Below, in pieces: positions 1 through 6,847 of a DNA stretch of 64,000 nt. Origin of the DNA: a virus; the IMG/VR virus record IMGVR_UViG_3300046690_000348, positions 1 to 64,000 of that record. The stretch is one strand, 5' to 3'. Each line of letters opens with the position of its first letter. Position 1 is the first letter of the stretch. The notes below the pieces were generated by a model. That model was not told where the DNA came from. It did no database searches and was given only the letters and a program-made list of their open reading frames with translations. Position numbers and translations under genes: made by a program.

Positions 1-342
1 GATGAACTCGGCGGCGGCGGCGGTGGCTTCCTTGCGGGTCTTGCACCAGCCGGTGTCACCGAGGCAGTAGTCGAGCGTGTCGAAGTCGGGCATGTCGTCG
101 GCGAACCGGACCTTCCAGCGGGTGTAGGTCTTGGGGGACTCGCAGTAGTCGTTGCGCTCCCTCGCGTAGGGGGAGAAGGTGTCGGCGGCGAGCCGGTCGT
201 CACGTTCGAGGACGAACCTGGCGTCGTTGATCCAGGCGGCAGCTTCGGCTCGGATGTCGTCCTTGAAGCCACCCAGCCGCTTCGGAAGCTCGTACGTCGT
301 GGCGTCGATCGCCACGGGGAACGGGGTGGTGGTGGTTTCCAT
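1..342 (-). CDS. Hypothetical protein, C-terminus outside the window
   Basis: Open frame of 114 codons running off the left edge; its start is the ATG ending at 342. The N-terminus is METTTTPFPVAIDATTYELP, followed by a charged, mainly soluble sequence with a cysteine at about residue 66 and two near residues 92 and 98. No family is recognised. The ATG lies 10 bases after the -10 of a strong promoter and no Shine-Dalgarno sequence is present, so translation is probably leaderless. The METT start is shared with the genes ending at 2496 and 15082. Confidence 0.75.
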   Translation of the reverse strand, partial: METTTTPFPVAIDATTYELPKRLGGFKDDIRAEAAAWINDARFVLERDDRLAADTFSPYARERNDYCESPKTYTRWKVRFADDMPDFDTLDYCLGDTGWCKTRKEATAAAAEFI

Positions 343-352
343 CTCTATGATG

Positions 353-381
353 ATCATCTCATATGGACTACGGTTTGTCAA
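353..381 (-). promoter_or_regulatory. Early promoter P1 (TTGACA-N17-GATGAT)
   Basis: Minus strand: perfect -35 TTGACA at 376-381 and -10 GATGAT at 353-358. The sequence following the -35 (AAACCGTAGTC) is nearly identical to promoters at 1959-1988, 2507-2536 and 25446-25475. It drives the gene starting at 342. Confidence 0.75.
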
Positions 382-383
382 GT

Positions 384-635
384 CTATTCACGGGGTGAGA
401 CGGGGGCGGTGGCGAACCCGTTGGCGCACACCGGGCCGAAGAAGTCCGTGATGACGTAGCCCCACTCGTACACCTTCGCGGCGATGGCGGGGAAGCCGAC
501 GACGGTCACGGTCTCGGAGAACGGGCCGCAGATCCCGGCCTTGACGGAGCGGTACAGCATGATCTCGTACTTGGGTGTCAGCCCCTCGAAGCCGACCGGG
601 GTGGCGTTCACCTCGAAGCGTTCGATGGCGCTCAT
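384..635 (-). CDS. Hypothetical small protein (83 aa)
   Basis: Starts with ATG inside the stop of the upstream gene (ATGA overlap at 632-635). A predicted soluble protein with aromatic, mixed alpha/beta character: it begins MSAIERFEVNATPVGF and ends NGFATAPVSPRE. No family is recognised. It is the last gene of the operon that reads leftwards from about 1.9 kb and ends just upstream of promoter P1. Confidence 0.7.
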   Translation of the reverse strand: MSAIERFEVNATPVGFEGLTPKYEIMLYRSVKAGICGPFSETVTVVGFPAIAAKVYEWGYVITDFFGPVCANGFATAPVSPRE

Positions 636-889
636 GCTGACAGCCCCCGTTTCACGTCCGCCGCGGCCTCGATCAGCCTGCTCATGGCGTCGGTGGCGTC
701 GACGCGTCCGGCGACGTAGGCGTCAGCGAGGTAGCCACGCAGGCTCCTGGCGAGCCGCGCCGGGTGCTCGGCGTCGAGGTTGGCCGGTAGGACGATCGGT
801 GCTCGGCCGGGTGCCGAGATCTCGACGGCGTCGGCCCTGGCGGTGACGGTCGCAACGGTGGCGGGGGTCTTGGCGACTCGGGTGGTCAT
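632..889 (-). CDS. Hypothetical alanine-rich protein (85 aa)
   Basis: Start ATG at 889 is preceded by GAAAGGAACACC, a Shine-Dalgarno-like sequence. The N-terminal half (MTTRVAKTPATVATVTARAD) is Ala/Thr/Val rich; the C-terminal half is probably helical, with Arg and Asp (LARSLRGYLADAYVAGRV). The stop overlaps the downstream start. Function unknown. Confidence 0.7.
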   Translation of the reverse strand: MTTRVAKTPATVATVTARADAVEISAPGRAPIVLPANLDAEHPARLARSLRGYLADAYVAGRVDATDAMSRLIEAAADVKRGLSA

Positions 890-899
890 GGTGTTCCTT

Positions 900-1166
900 T
901 CACAGGTGTTCGGCGAGGTTGTCGACTCGGTACAGGAAGTTGGCGAGCGTGACAGCGGAGCCGTCACGGAATCCCCAGGCGAAGTCGTCGCGGAGAGCGA
1001 GCGATGTCGGGGTCGGATGGGGGCTGGCCGGTCCCCGTGTCGCACGGATCTTGGCGAGTTCAGCCCTGGCCCAGCGGACGGGGCGTTCGCGCTTCGCGAT
1101 CTCAGCTTCGACGTAGGCAACCCCGGCGTCCCAACCGTCGCGGTAGCGGGGGATCGGTGCTCTCAC
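900..1166 (-). CDS. Hypothetical protein (88 aa), GTG start
   Basis: GTG at 1166 overlaps the upstream stop (GTGA) and follows AAAGGAACGAA, which explains the choice over a longer frame to 1244. The sequence is Arg/Ala rich with the segment WDAGVAYVEAEIAKRERPVR and probable helices. No recognised domain; 10 bases separate it from the next gene. Confidence 0.65.
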   Translation of the reverse strand: MRAPIPRYRDGWDAGVAYVEAEIAKRERPVRWARAELAKIRATRGPASPHPTPTSLALRDDFAWGFRDGSAVTLANFLYRVDNLAEHL

Positions 1167-1357
1167 TTCGTTCCTTTCAGATGGTCGATGAGCCGCTCCC
1201 GGGCGGAGCGGGCGTCGGACCGTAGGCCGGTGTTCCAGCCGCACGAGCAGTTGTAGGCGTACCCGGAGGGGCGTCCTGACCGCCAGGCTTTCGGCTTGTG
1301 GTCGGCGGTGGCGAGTCGGCGGATGGTGGCCCGTTCCTCGGCGCCCCGGTCCCTCAT
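1163..1357 (-). CDS. Putative small zinc-binding protein (64 aa)
   Basis: Starts at the ATG overlapping the upstream stop (ATGA, 1354-1357), with GGAG eight bases upstream. Residues around NCSCGWNTG followed by a C-terminal H resemble a minimal C-x-C...H metal site, common in actinophage accessory proteins. An in-frame GTG at 1369 is an alternative start. Role unknown; a nucleic-acid-binding or anti-host function is possible but not shown. Confidence 0.65.
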   Translation of the reverse strand: MRDRGAEERATIRRLATADHKPKAWRSGRPSGYAYNCSCGWNTGLRSDARSARERLIDHLKGTK

Positions 1358-1545
1358 CGGTAGCTCCACAGTTCGCCGTCCATGTAGACGTTCTCGGGGC
1401 CGAACAGGTCGAGCGCCTCGGCGATCACCCAGCGCGCCTTCGCAGTCTTGAGATCGGCGAGCAAGGCGTAGCGGGCGCCGTTGAGCAGGTCGGCGTTCCA
1501 GTTCTCCCCGTAGGGGATCAGCTTGTTGTAGGTGGCCTTGTTCAT
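1354..1545 (-). CDS. Hypothetical protein (63 aa)
   Basis: ATG at 1545 with upstream AAAGGACAACGC. Begins MNKATYNKLIPYGENWNAD; Ala/Leu rich centre, probably helical (RYALLADLKTAKARWVIAEA), ending in GELWSYR. The stop overlaps the next start. No recognised family. Confidence 0.7.
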   Translation of the reverse strand: MNKATYNKLIPYGENWNADLLNGARYALLADLKTAKARWVIAEALDLFGPENVYMDGELWSYR

Positions 1546-1736
1546 GCGTTGTCCTTTCTGGTCATCTCGTACCTGCGGCGCCCGTCGAACACGAGCGTCG
1601 TGCGTCGACCGCCATCGGTCTCCACGAGGAACTCGATCCCGCCCTTGACGAGACTCAGTTCGGCGACGATCGTGGTCCCGAGACGGGTCCTGTCGCCAGG
1701 CTTGAAGTCCTTGGGGAACAGCGACAGGGCGGTCAT
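1542..1736 (-). CDS. Hypothetical small beta-rich protein (64 aa)
   Basis: Start MTALSLFPKDFKPGDRTRLG at 1736, overlapping the upstream stop (ATGA). Alternating hydrophobic and charged residues (TTIVAELSLVKGGIEFLVET) suggest a small beta barrel. No assignment. Third gene of the P2 operon. Confidence 0.7.
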   Translation of the reverse strand: MTALSLFPKDFKPGDRTRLGTTIVAELSLVKGGIEFLVETDGGRRTTLVFDGRRRYEMTRKDNA

Positions 1737-1912
1737 GCGGCCCTCGCAAACTCGGTGGCGACTGCGGTCCACTTGCTGGCCTCGCTCGCTGCGAGCATCA
1801 GACGCCAGCCGCCCTTGACGAACCGGACGCTGATGGCGCCGTTGTCGAGGACGTCAAGAACGTCGAACTCGAAACCCGACGCCTCGGCCCAGCGCGAGCC
1901 AACGGCGAACAT
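1733..1912 (-). CDS. Hypothetical small protein (59 aa), first gene after promoter P2
   Basis: ATG at 1912 has a good Shine-Dalgarno (AAAGGAACCACCACG). An in-frame ATG at 1948 would add MRSETTTKGTTT and lies 10 bases after the -10 of P2, exactly where other members of this promoter family start leaderless genes; both starts may be used. Content is small and mixed alpha/beta (MFAVGSRWAEASGFEFDVLD). Function unknown. Confidence 0.65.
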   Translation of the reverse strand: MFAVGSRWAEASGFEFDVLDVLDNGAISVRFVKGGWRLMLAASEASKWTAVATEFARAA

Positions 1913-1958
1913 CGTGGTGGTTCCTTTCGTGGTGGTTTCGGATCTCATCTCCACCTGC

Positions 1959-1988
1959 ATTATGCGCAGATGGACTGAGGTTTGTCAA
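1959..1988 (-). promoter_or_regulatory. Early promoter P2 (TTGACA-N18-CATAAT)
   Basis: -35 TTGACA at 1983-1988 and -10 CATAAT at 1959-1964 on the minus strand. Flanks match P3 and P4: ACACTCTTGACAAACC upstream and CATCTGCGCATAAT downstream. Drives the operon 1912 to 384. The stretch 1913-2002 holds only this promoter and the leader. Confidence 0.85.
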
Positions 1989-2002
1989 GAGTGTTGACTA
2001 GT

Positions 2003-2257
2003 TCATCGGGCGAAGTGGCGCTCGATGGCGCGTTTGGCGGTGGCGAGCGTCTTGTACGGGCGGCGGTCCCCGTTGGGGAACTCGACCTCGTAGGTCTTGG
2101 CCGTGGCCTTCATGCACGAGCGCATCAAGTCGGCGTCCTTGTCGAACAGGAGGCCGATCCGGTCGTAGATCGTGTACGCGTCGAACGCCCGGCCATCGGC
2201 GTGGAGGATGGCGTGGGGGATCGAGCCGTCAGGCTCAGACCAGCGCAGCGACTTCAT
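2003..2257 (-). CDS. Hypothetical protein (84 aa)
   Basis: Start MKSLRWSEPDGSIPHAI at 2257, overlapping the upstream stop (ATGA). Contains FPNGDRRPYKTLATAKRA near the C-terminus, an amphipathic basic helix that could bind nucleic acid. No family recognised. Second gene of the P3 unit; ends just upstream of P2. Confidence 0.7.
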   Translation of the reverse strand: MKSLRWSEPDGSIPHAILHADGRAFDAYTIYDRIGLLFDKDADLMRSCMKATAKTYEVEFPNGDRRPYKTLATAKRAIERHFAR

Positions 2258-2496
2258 GCGGTGTCCAGACTGGCGAGGCAGCCGCGCTTGGCGTCGCGGA
2301 GCGTCTCGAACAGGCTGTCGGCGCCGTTCGAGCCGGGGTAGGTGACGGCCCAATGGTCGAGGCGACCGTAGCCGCCGGTCTCGCTGGCGGGTGCCTCGAC
2401 GTGCTCGATGTAGAACCGATCACGGTAGCCGTCGCCGGTGCGGGCCTCGTAGGTCCCAGCGCCCAGGCGCTTCCAGGTCAGAGTGGTGGTTTCCAT
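2254..2496 (-). CDS. Hypothetical METT-leader protein (80 aa)
   Basis: ATG at 2496 is 10 bases past the -10 of P3, with no Shine-Dalgarno, so probably leaderless. Begins METTTLTWKRLGAGTYEA, then a small beta-rich domain (WAVTYPGSNG). The METT start is shared with the genes ending at 342 and 15082 although the bodies are unrelated. Confidence 0.7.
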   Translation of the reverse strand: METTTLTWKRLGAGTYEARTGDGYRDRFYIEHVEAPASETGGYGRLDHWAVTYPGSNGADSLFETLRDAKRGCLASLDTA

Positions 2497-2506
2497 GTCC
2501 ACCATG

Positions 2507-2536
2507 ATTATGCGCAGATCGTCCCCGGTTTGTCAA
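2507..2536 (-). promoter_or_regulatory. Early promoter P3 (TTGACA-N18-CATAAT)
   Basis: -35 TTGACA at 2531-2536, -10 CATAAT at 2507-2512, minus strand. Same core as P2 and P4 including GATCTGCGCATAATCA. The predicted transcription start lies 3-4 bases before the ATG at 2496. It sits between the end of the 2551 gene and the METT gene. Confidence 0.85.
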
Positions 2537-2550
2537 GAGTCTTGCCAGCG

Positions 2551-2790
2551 TCAGCCAGCGCGTCCGCCGATCATGCAGCCGTCGTAGCGGTTCTCGGCGT
2601 CGAGCAGGATCGTGCCGCCACGCGCCAGGCATTCCTGCTCGTGGTCATGGTTGGGGTTGCTGATGCCCGAGAGAGCGAACACGGTGATCGTGCCGAGGAT
2701 GAGGAGGATGACAACGACGATCAGAACCTCGACGGCGGAGACCCGGCGCAGGGAGTCGTTGAAGCCGGTGCGGGTCAGGTCGTCGCTCAT
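2551..2790 (-). CDS. Small membrane protein (79 aa)
   Basis: Starts MSDDLTRTGFNDSLRRVSAV with ATGA overlap to the upstream gene, then one clear transmembrane helix (VEVLIVVVILLILGTITVFA, about residues 20-40), then a soluble tail containing two cysteines (CLARGG, CMIGG). Topology is probably N-in. Function unknown. Confidence 0.75.
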   Translation of the reverse strand: MSDDLTRTGFNDSLRRVSAVEVLIVVVILLILGTITVFALSGISNPNHDHEQECLARGGTILLDAENRYDGCMIGGRAG

Positions 2791-3224
2791 GGCAGGACCA
2801 GCGGGGCGGCTTCGTAGCCGATGTCGGGCCAGTCGCCGTTCGGGTAGTGGTCCTCGGCGACAGCGAGCAGGACACGGGCGGCGCGGACGCATTGCCACGG
2901 GTCGTTGATCGGGATCGACGCTATGCGGGCGTGGCCGTCGCTTCCGCCGATCGTGATGTTGAGGCGTAGCTCGTGGGCGACGAGGCCGGGTGGGTCGATC
3001 TGGCGTGTCCCGGAGTAGAAGTTCTCGAACGACATCCAGACGCCGACGCCTTGCTCGGCGTCGCCGAACTCGATGGTGCCCGGCGTGCAGTTCGTCGTGC
3101 GGATCCCCTCCGCTTCGATCTTGCCTTCGGGGATGCGGGCGATGAGTTCGGCGCGCTGTTCCTTGTAGCCGAGTTGGGCGAACCGGGCGTGGCGTTCGGC
3201 GAGTGCGAGTTCAGCTTTGCTCAT
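2787..3224 (-). CDS. Hypothetical protein (145 aa)
   Basis: Starts MSKAELALAERHARFAQLGY with a helical N-terminus, followed by a beta-rich body (GVGVWMSFENFYSGTRQIDP) and a C-terminal helical segment with WQCVRAARVLLAVAEDHYP. No family is recognised. It is followed by the membrane protein with overlapping stop and start. Confidence 0.7.
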   Translation of the reverse strand: MSKAELALAERHARFAQLGYKEQRAELIARIPEGKIEAEGIRTTNCTPGTIEFGDAEQGVGVWMSFENFYSGTRQIDPPGLVAHELRLNITIGGSDGHARIASIPINDPWQCVRAARVLLAVAEDHYPNGDWPDIGYEAAPLVLP

Positions 3225-3254
3225 GCCGCCATCATGCGCGATGGCGGCGACAGT

Positions 3255-3431
3255 TCAGAGAACGAACCAGCCGACTGACACGAGGCAGAGGCCGAGCGCG
3301 ATGAAGTTCCACTTAGGTGGGATCGCGACGGCCATCGCCTGCAACACGAACACGATCGCGAAGATGATGGCGGCGATGAGAAAGAGGGCATCCGCGATGT
3401 CTGGATGTCCTTCGGATATGGCTGCAAGCAT
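3255..3431 (-). CDS. Two-span small membrane protein (58 aa)
   Basis: ATG at 3431 follows a strong ribosome site (GGGGGAGGACCCCA). Two hydrophobic helices: ADALFLIAAIIFAIVFVLQA and WNFIALGLCLVSVGWFVL. Small two-span proteins of this kind are often holin- or anti-holin-like, but this one is 43 kb from the endolysin gene on the linear map, so no lysis role is claimed. Confidence 0.7.
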   Translation of the reverse strand: MLAAISEGHPDIADALFLIAAIIFAIVFVLQAMAVAIPPKWNFIALGLCLVSVGWFVL

Positions 3432-3448
3432 TGGGGTCCTCCCCCGGG

Positions 3449-3553
3449 TCACTCGTCGGCGCCGTCGTCCTCGGTCTCGGTTTCCTCGTCGCCCTCGGGG
3501 GCGTCCTCGGTCTCGGTTTCCTCGGTGTCAGGCACGTCGCTCATACCCGGCAT
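3449..3553 (-). CDS. Very acidic mini-protein (34 aa)
   Basis: MPGMSDVPDTEETETEDAPE and a continuing Asp/Glu/Thr run. More than a third of the residues are acidic. The second ATG (3544) is an alternative start; neither has a good ribosome site. Such DNA-mimic-like composition is seen in phage inhibitors, but length and low complexity make any function speculative. Confidence 0.45.
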   Translation of the reverse strand: MPGMSDVPDTEETETEDAPEGDEETETEDDGADE

Positions 3554-3570
3554 TGTGCCACATCGAACAC

Positions 3571-3837
3571 TCAGACGCGGTAGCTGTCGATCACGTCGGC
3601 CAGCTTGTCCTCGCCGTAGCGGCGCCAAAGCCAGGCTTCGATGATGAGATCGTCGTCGGTCTTGACCATGTGGCGTGGCGTCCCCCACTTGTCCATGCTC
3701 AGCGGCCCGCAGACGTGCGAGATCATCCGGCGTGCTGCCCACTGGTCGAGTTGACGGTTCGAGCGATGGTCGACGTAGTAGGCGACCCCGGTGGCGAGAC
3801 CGGCGGCGAGCGCCATAGCGTTGACGATGCGTCTCAT
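3571..3837 (-). CDS. Hypothetical protein with N-terminal hydrophobic segment (88 aa)
   Basis: Starts MRRIVNAMALAAGLATGVAY, which could be a signal anchor. The rest is soluble with WLWRRYGEDKLADVIDSYRV at the C-terminus. It follows the 3839 gene by one base. Function unknown. Confidence 0.65.
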   Translation of the reverse strand: MRRIVNAMALAAGLATGVAYYVDHRSNRQLDQWAARRMISHVCGPLSMDKWGTPRHMVKTDDDLIIEAWLWRRYGEDKLADVIDSYRV

Positions 3838-3838
3838 G

Positions 3839-4108
3839 TCAGTTGGAGGGCCATTCCGGCACCTCGATGCCGAGCGCGTCGGCGAGCAGGGCGATGATCT
3901 CGGTGTCGGACAGACCGCCGCGTTCTTGGAGCCGCTCGAACGACTGGCTGAATCCCTGCCGGTTGTACTCGGCGGCGGCGGCTCGAACGATCGGCTCGGG
4001 GAGCGTGTCCGATGACTTGCCGTAGTCGCGGCGGTGCAACTGGATGCGGGCCTGCTTGCCTTCATAGCTCCCGAGGATGCCGTACCAGCGGCGCTTGTGC
4101 TGGTTCAT
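3839..4108 (-). CDS. Hypothetical protein (89 aa)
   Basis: ATG at 4108 overlaps the upstream stop. Begins MNQHKRRWYGILGSYEGKQA with a basic beta-type N-terminus, followed by helices (GLSDTEIIALLADALGIEVP). No family recognised; translationally coupled within the long leftward operon. Confidence 0.7.
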   Translation of the reverse strand: MNQHKRRWYGILGSYEGKQARIQLHRRDYGKSSDTLPEPIVRAAAAEYNRQGFSQSFERLQERGGLSDTEIIALLADALGIEVPEWPSN

Positions 4109-4299
4109 GCGCGTCTCGGTCGGTGGCGCGCCCAGAGCGCAGTGGCGAGCCACGCGGCGAACAGGAGAAGCTCGGCGTAGAGCAGCGCGTGGCGGATCCG
4201 TTCCTCGTCCCAGAACGCGAGGCGGGCCAGCGCGATGCAGATGAAGATGACCACGCCGCGCGACACCTCGACAGTTCGGGAGAGCCAGCACTGCTTCAT
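4105..4299 (-). CDS. Small membrane protein (64 aa)
   Basis: Start MKQCWLSRTVEVSRGVVIFI at 4299. Two hydrophobic segments, GVVIFICIALARLAFW and ALLYAELLLFAAWLATALWA, and a basic C-terminus (ARHRPRRA). ATGA overlaps on both sides. Unknown function. Confidence 0.7.
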   Translation of the reverse strand: MKQCWLSRTVEVSRGVVIFICIALARLAFWDEERIRHALLYAELLLFAAWLATALWARHRPRRA

Positions 4300-4520
4300 G
4301 GCTCGAACCGTGGTCCCCAGTTGAACGGGGCGTCGACGTTGGCCTTGACGACCGCCGTCTGGTACAGGATGGCGTGTGCGAGCGCTTCCGCCGTGTAGAG
4401 CGTGAACCCACCGAACACGTCGAACTCGATCTTCAAGATCGGGTCCTCGCCCGGTTCGCCAGACCAGCGCAACCACACCCCGGCGACCGGGTCGCTGTCC
4501 TTCGGGAGGGGTGCGCTCAT
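4296..4520 (-). CDS. Hypothetical protein (74 aa)
   Basis: MSAPLPKDSDPVAGVWLRWS start with ATGA overlap. Compact beta/alpha sequence with FGGFTLYTAEALAHAILYQT. No recognised family. Confidence 0.7.
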   Translation of the reverse strand: MSAPLPKDSDPVAGVWLRWSGEPGEDPILKIEFDVFGGFTLYTAEALAHAILYQTAVVKANVDAPFNWGPRFEP

Positions 4521-4765
4521 GGTTGGAGGTGCTCGTCAGCGATCACGCCGCGGTCGTAGCTCTCCCGGGCGGTCGGTTCGTCGGTGCGGGCGATCTTGTA
4601 GTGCTCATGCCACGAGGCGATGCGTTCGCCGTCGAAGTCGCCGATCACCTCGACGTTGATGGTGACCCCGTCGCCGTCGCCGACAATCATGTAGCTCGCG
4701 ATGCGGGACGGATCGAGGCCGATGACTTCGAGGACCTTGGTCGAGAACTCGAACGGGCTGCTCAT
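4517..4765 (-). CDS. Hypothetical protein (82 aa)
   Basis: Start at 4765 (MSSPFEFSTKVLEVIGLDPS) overlaps the upstream stop. Residues 25-50 look like a beta hairpin (YMIVGDGDGVTINVEVIGDF). Function unknown. Confidence 0.7.
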   Translation of the reverse strand: MSSPFEFSTKVLEVIGLDPSRIASYMIVGDGDGVTINVEVIGDFDGERIASWHEHYKIARTDEPTARESYDRGVIADEHLQP

Positions 4766-4983
4766 TGCTTCCACTCTCCGACGATGCGCCACTGCGGGAA
4801 CCGGGAGCGGACCGTTTCGAGGATCTGCATCATCTCCTCGTACGACTGCACCCGCGGGTCGAACTCGATCTTGAATGGTTGCTGCGTCCGGTCGGAGCCT
4901 TTCATCAAGATCATCACGGAGCGCTGATGTTCCAACCCTTCGCAGATCTCGTCTATCGAACCTTGGATCTGGCCTGGTGTCAT
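4762..4983 (-). CDS. Hypothetical protein (73 aa)
   Basis: ATG at 4983 with GAGGGA eight bases upstream. MTPGQIQGSIDEICEGLEHQ helical start, then a beta/alpha body (VMILMKGSDRTQQPFKIEFD). No family recognised. Confidence 0.7.
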   Translation of the reverse strand: MTPGQIQGSIDEICEGLEHQRSVMILMKGSDRTQQPFKIEFDPRVQSYEEMMQILETVRSRFPQWRIVGEWKQ

Positions 4984-5008
4984 CCGAAGTCCCTCACTTT
5001 GATCTTCC

Positions 5009-5329
5009 TCACGTCGGCACCTGAACGGCGGGACCGCCGCCACCGGCGTTGATGTCGGTGTGTACGTGTCGTTGGCCGGTCGGTTCGGAGCAACCCCGGA
5101 CGGGGCACTCCCACGGAGCGATCCCGATGTCGAGCGCGCCTTCGGGCAGGGTGACGCCGACGAACATGGTCTTGATCCCGGTGGCAGCGACGGGACCGTA
5201 GCGACCCCACAGGATCTTCTCCGCCCGGCGGGTCGCCTCCTCCATGCCGCCAGTGACGTTGAGGATCTCGGCGCCCCACACCTCGCCGTCGTCCATCTCA
5301 ACGGTGACGCTCCACGTCGACTTGCTCAT
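5009..5329 (-). CDS. Hypothetical protein (106 aa)
   Basis: MSKSTWSVTVEMDDGEVWGA: N-terminal two-thirds predicted alpha/beta with WSVTVEM and TMFVGVTLPEG strands; Gly/Pro-rich C-terminus with two cysteines in CPVRGCSEP. ATGA overlap with the upstream SPFH-like gene. Unknown role. Confidence 0.7.
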   Translation of the reverse strand: MSKSTWSVTVEMDDGEVWGAEILNVTGGMEEATRRAEKILWGRYGPVAATGIKTMFVGVTLPEGALDIGIAPWECPVRGCSEPTGQRHVHTDINAGGGGPAVQVPT

Positions 5330-5820
5330 GGCGCCTCGCTCGTCGGCGGGATCGAGTTGCCGGTCGGCTGGTCGAACCGGTCGGCTTCGAGGATCGGAAG
5401 TCCGGCTTCGGTCGGCAGGTAGATCACTTCATGGTCGGAGGTGCCGAGGTTCGTGATGTACAGGTAGCGCAGGTACGGCTCGGTCAGCGTGTTCGCGATG
5501 ATCTCCTGCGCTTTGGCGGCGCCCTTCGCTCGTTCGACTTCCGCGCTGGCCTTCGCGGTCGCCTGGGTGATGGTGGACTTGGCGGCGTACACGGCGGCGT
5601 CGGATTCGGCGTGCTGCTTCGAGATGACGCGCTGGTTCTCGATCTCGGCTTTGTGGAGGTTGACGGATGGCATCACCCACCGCCACGCCATGACCAATCC
5701 GCACAGGACGAGGAGGAGGCCGACGACCACCCCAGCGATGCGCTTCGTCCAACGCCACGCGCTCGCGTCGGCTTCTTCGTAGCCCTTGAGTTTGCGGTAC
5801 TCGCTGTCACTGATCTCCAC
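5326..5820 (-). CDS. SPFH/prohibitin-like membrane protein (164 aa)
   Basis: GTG start at 5820, with GAGGAGA nearby, overlaps the end of the 5807 gene by 14 bases. A cytoplasmic N-terminus precedes one membrane helix (GVVVGLLLVLCGLVMAWRWV, about residues 30-49). A long Ala/Glu-rich coiled-coil region follows, then LTEPYLRYLYITNL and EVIYLPTEAGLPI. That ending is typical of the C-terminal part of SPFH (stomatin/prohibitin/flotillin) proteins. The SPFH core itself is missing, so this is a shortened relative that may interfere with or join host membrane-scaffold assemblies. The match is by pattern recognition, and the function is inference. Confidence 0.65.
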   Translation of the reverse strand: MEISDSEYRKLKGYEEADASAWRWTKRIAGVVVGLLLVLCGLVMAWRWVMPSVNLHKAEIENQRVISKQHAESDAAVYAAKSTITQATAKASAEVERAKGAAKAQEIIANTLTEPYLRYLYITNLGTSDHEVIYLPTEAGLPILEADRFDQPTGNSIPPTSEAP

Positions 5821-6187
5821 TGGTGGTCTCCTCTGTTGGGGGGATTCGTTGCCAGCCGACACGGACCATGTCCGAGTCGGTCAGGTGTTCGAGGCTGGCG
5901 CCGGGCGGCAGGAACACGATCAGCGGGACGTGGACCGCTGCCCGGTCGCTCTCGCGTTGCACGGTGTACTTGGTGTCACCGAGGGCGTTCTTGATGTGTA
6001 CCTCGTCGCGGGCACGGGCGATCTCGGCGTAGTAGTCCATGACGCCATTGGAGATCTCCTGGCATTGCTCGGGGGAGAAGAAGTCTTGGCGGAACACGAG
6101 GATGTCGCCGCCCGACACCGGGCCGAGACGCTTCAAGATCTCGGGCAGATCCTTGAGGTGGTCGAACTCCACGAACTCGTCGCTCAT
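5807..6187 (-). CDS. Hypothetical protein (126 aa)
   Basis: MSDEFVEFDHLKDLPEILKR start; soluble, with VFRQDFFSPEQCQEISNGVM and LIVFLPPGASLEHLTDSDMV. No recognised family. Its C-terminal codons overlap the start of the SPFH-like gene in another frame, suggesting coupled translation. Confidence 0.7.
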   Translation of the reverse strand: MSDEFVEFDHLKDLPEILKRLGPVSGGDILVFRQDFFSPEQCQEISNGVMDYYAEIARARDEVHIKNALGDTKYTVQRESDRAAVHVPLIVFLPPGASLEHLTDSDMVRVGWQRIPPTEETTSGDQ

Positions 6188-6375
6188 CGGAGTTGGTCCT
6201 TGTATGCCTTGGCGCGCTCGGAGAGCGGGGAGTGGAAGTCGTCGTGGAGATCCTTGAAGTCGAAGAACACGATGGCTCCGCACCGGCCGCAGATGTCGGC
6301 CTGCTCGCACATCCCGCTCGGGCTGATCTGGATCCGCAGCGCGTGCCACTGCTCGGTCATCACCCAGTCAGCCAC
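6184..6375 (-). CDS. Putative small zinc-ribbon protein (63 aa)
   Basis: C-x-(6)-C-x-x-C pattern (CEQADICGRCGAIVFFDF) followed by HDDFH, consistent with a small metal-binding fold. The GTG at 6375 overlaps the upstream gene; an in-frame ATG at 6360 is an alternative start (MTEQWHALRIQ). One of many cysteine-rich miniproteins here; function unknown. Confidence 0.6.
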   Translation of the reverse strand: MADWVMTEQWHALRIQISPSGMCEQADICGRCGAIVFFDFKDLHDDFHSPLSERAKAYKDQLR

Positions 6376-6628
6376 AGCGCACCGGTTCCTCGGCGGGCAT
6401 GACGCCGTTCCACGGGGCGATCGGTTCGCCCGTGGGGACGGGCTTGAGGTAGTCGTAGCCCTGCTCGCGCCAGAACAGGAACCCGGCGTGCGGGCGGAAA
6501 CCCATGATTCGACCGGCTTCGCAGAACGTGCATGGGCACGCTGCCATGTCCCAGTGTTGGGTCATGACCAGTTCGATCAGATCCCGTGGCTCGTTGACCT
6601 GCCACGGCTCGCGGTGCTCGCCGTTCAC
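6368..6628 (-). CDS. Hypothetical protein (86 aa), GTG start
   Basis: GTG at 6628 overlaps the upstream stop (GTGA). Contains CPCTFCEAGRIMGF, a C-x-C-x-x-C cluster that may bind metal, and an aromatic middle (FLFWREQGYDYLKPVPTGEP). No family is recognised. Confidence 0.65.
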   Translation of the reverse strand: MNGEHREPWQVNEPRDLIELVMTQHWDMAACPCTFCEAGRIMGFRPHAGFLFWREQGYDYLKPVPTGEPIAPWNGVMPAEEPVRCG

Positions 6629-6816
6629 GTGTTGCAGATCGCCTTGAACACGGCCGGGAACTCCTCGTTCATCGGGTCGGCGAGCGCGACGAGCCAGGCG
6701 GCGGTGCGGAGCGCGGCTGCTTTGTCCATCGGGCCGGGCGGGAACATGAACGAGAACGTCTGCTCCGGGTAGCCCGAGACGCCGAGGAAGAAGTCGTTGT
6801 GGGTGTCGATGTCCAT
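6625..6816 (-). CDS. Hypothetical protein (63 aa), likely leaderless
   Basis: Start MDIDTHNDFFLGVSGYPEQT at 6816 was chosen because TACGGT lies exactly six bases upstream and no ribosome site exists. C-terminus helical (LRTAAWLVALADPMNEEFPA). First gene after the terminase gene; function unknown. Confidence 0.65.
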   Translation of the reverse strand: MDIDTHNDFFLGVSGYPEQTFSFMFPPGPMDKAAALRTAAWLVALADPMNEEFPAVFKAICNT

Positions 6817-6822
6817 GCGGTA

Positions 6823-6828
6823 ACCGTA
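6823..6828 (-). promoter_or_regulatory. Candidate leaderless promoter -10 (TACGGT-N6-ATG)
   Basis: TACGGT at 6823-6828 followed by six bases and the ATG at 6816. Identical hexamer and spacing occur before the gene starting at 30773. The -35 is not conserved. Confidence 0.5.
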
Positions 6829-6847
6829 GTCCCACCCGGCGACATTC

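Noticed and set aside
4980-5012. Ten-codon frame GTG...TGA overlapping both neighbours
   Set aside because: Far too short to support; the leader is explained as the ribosome site of the next gene.
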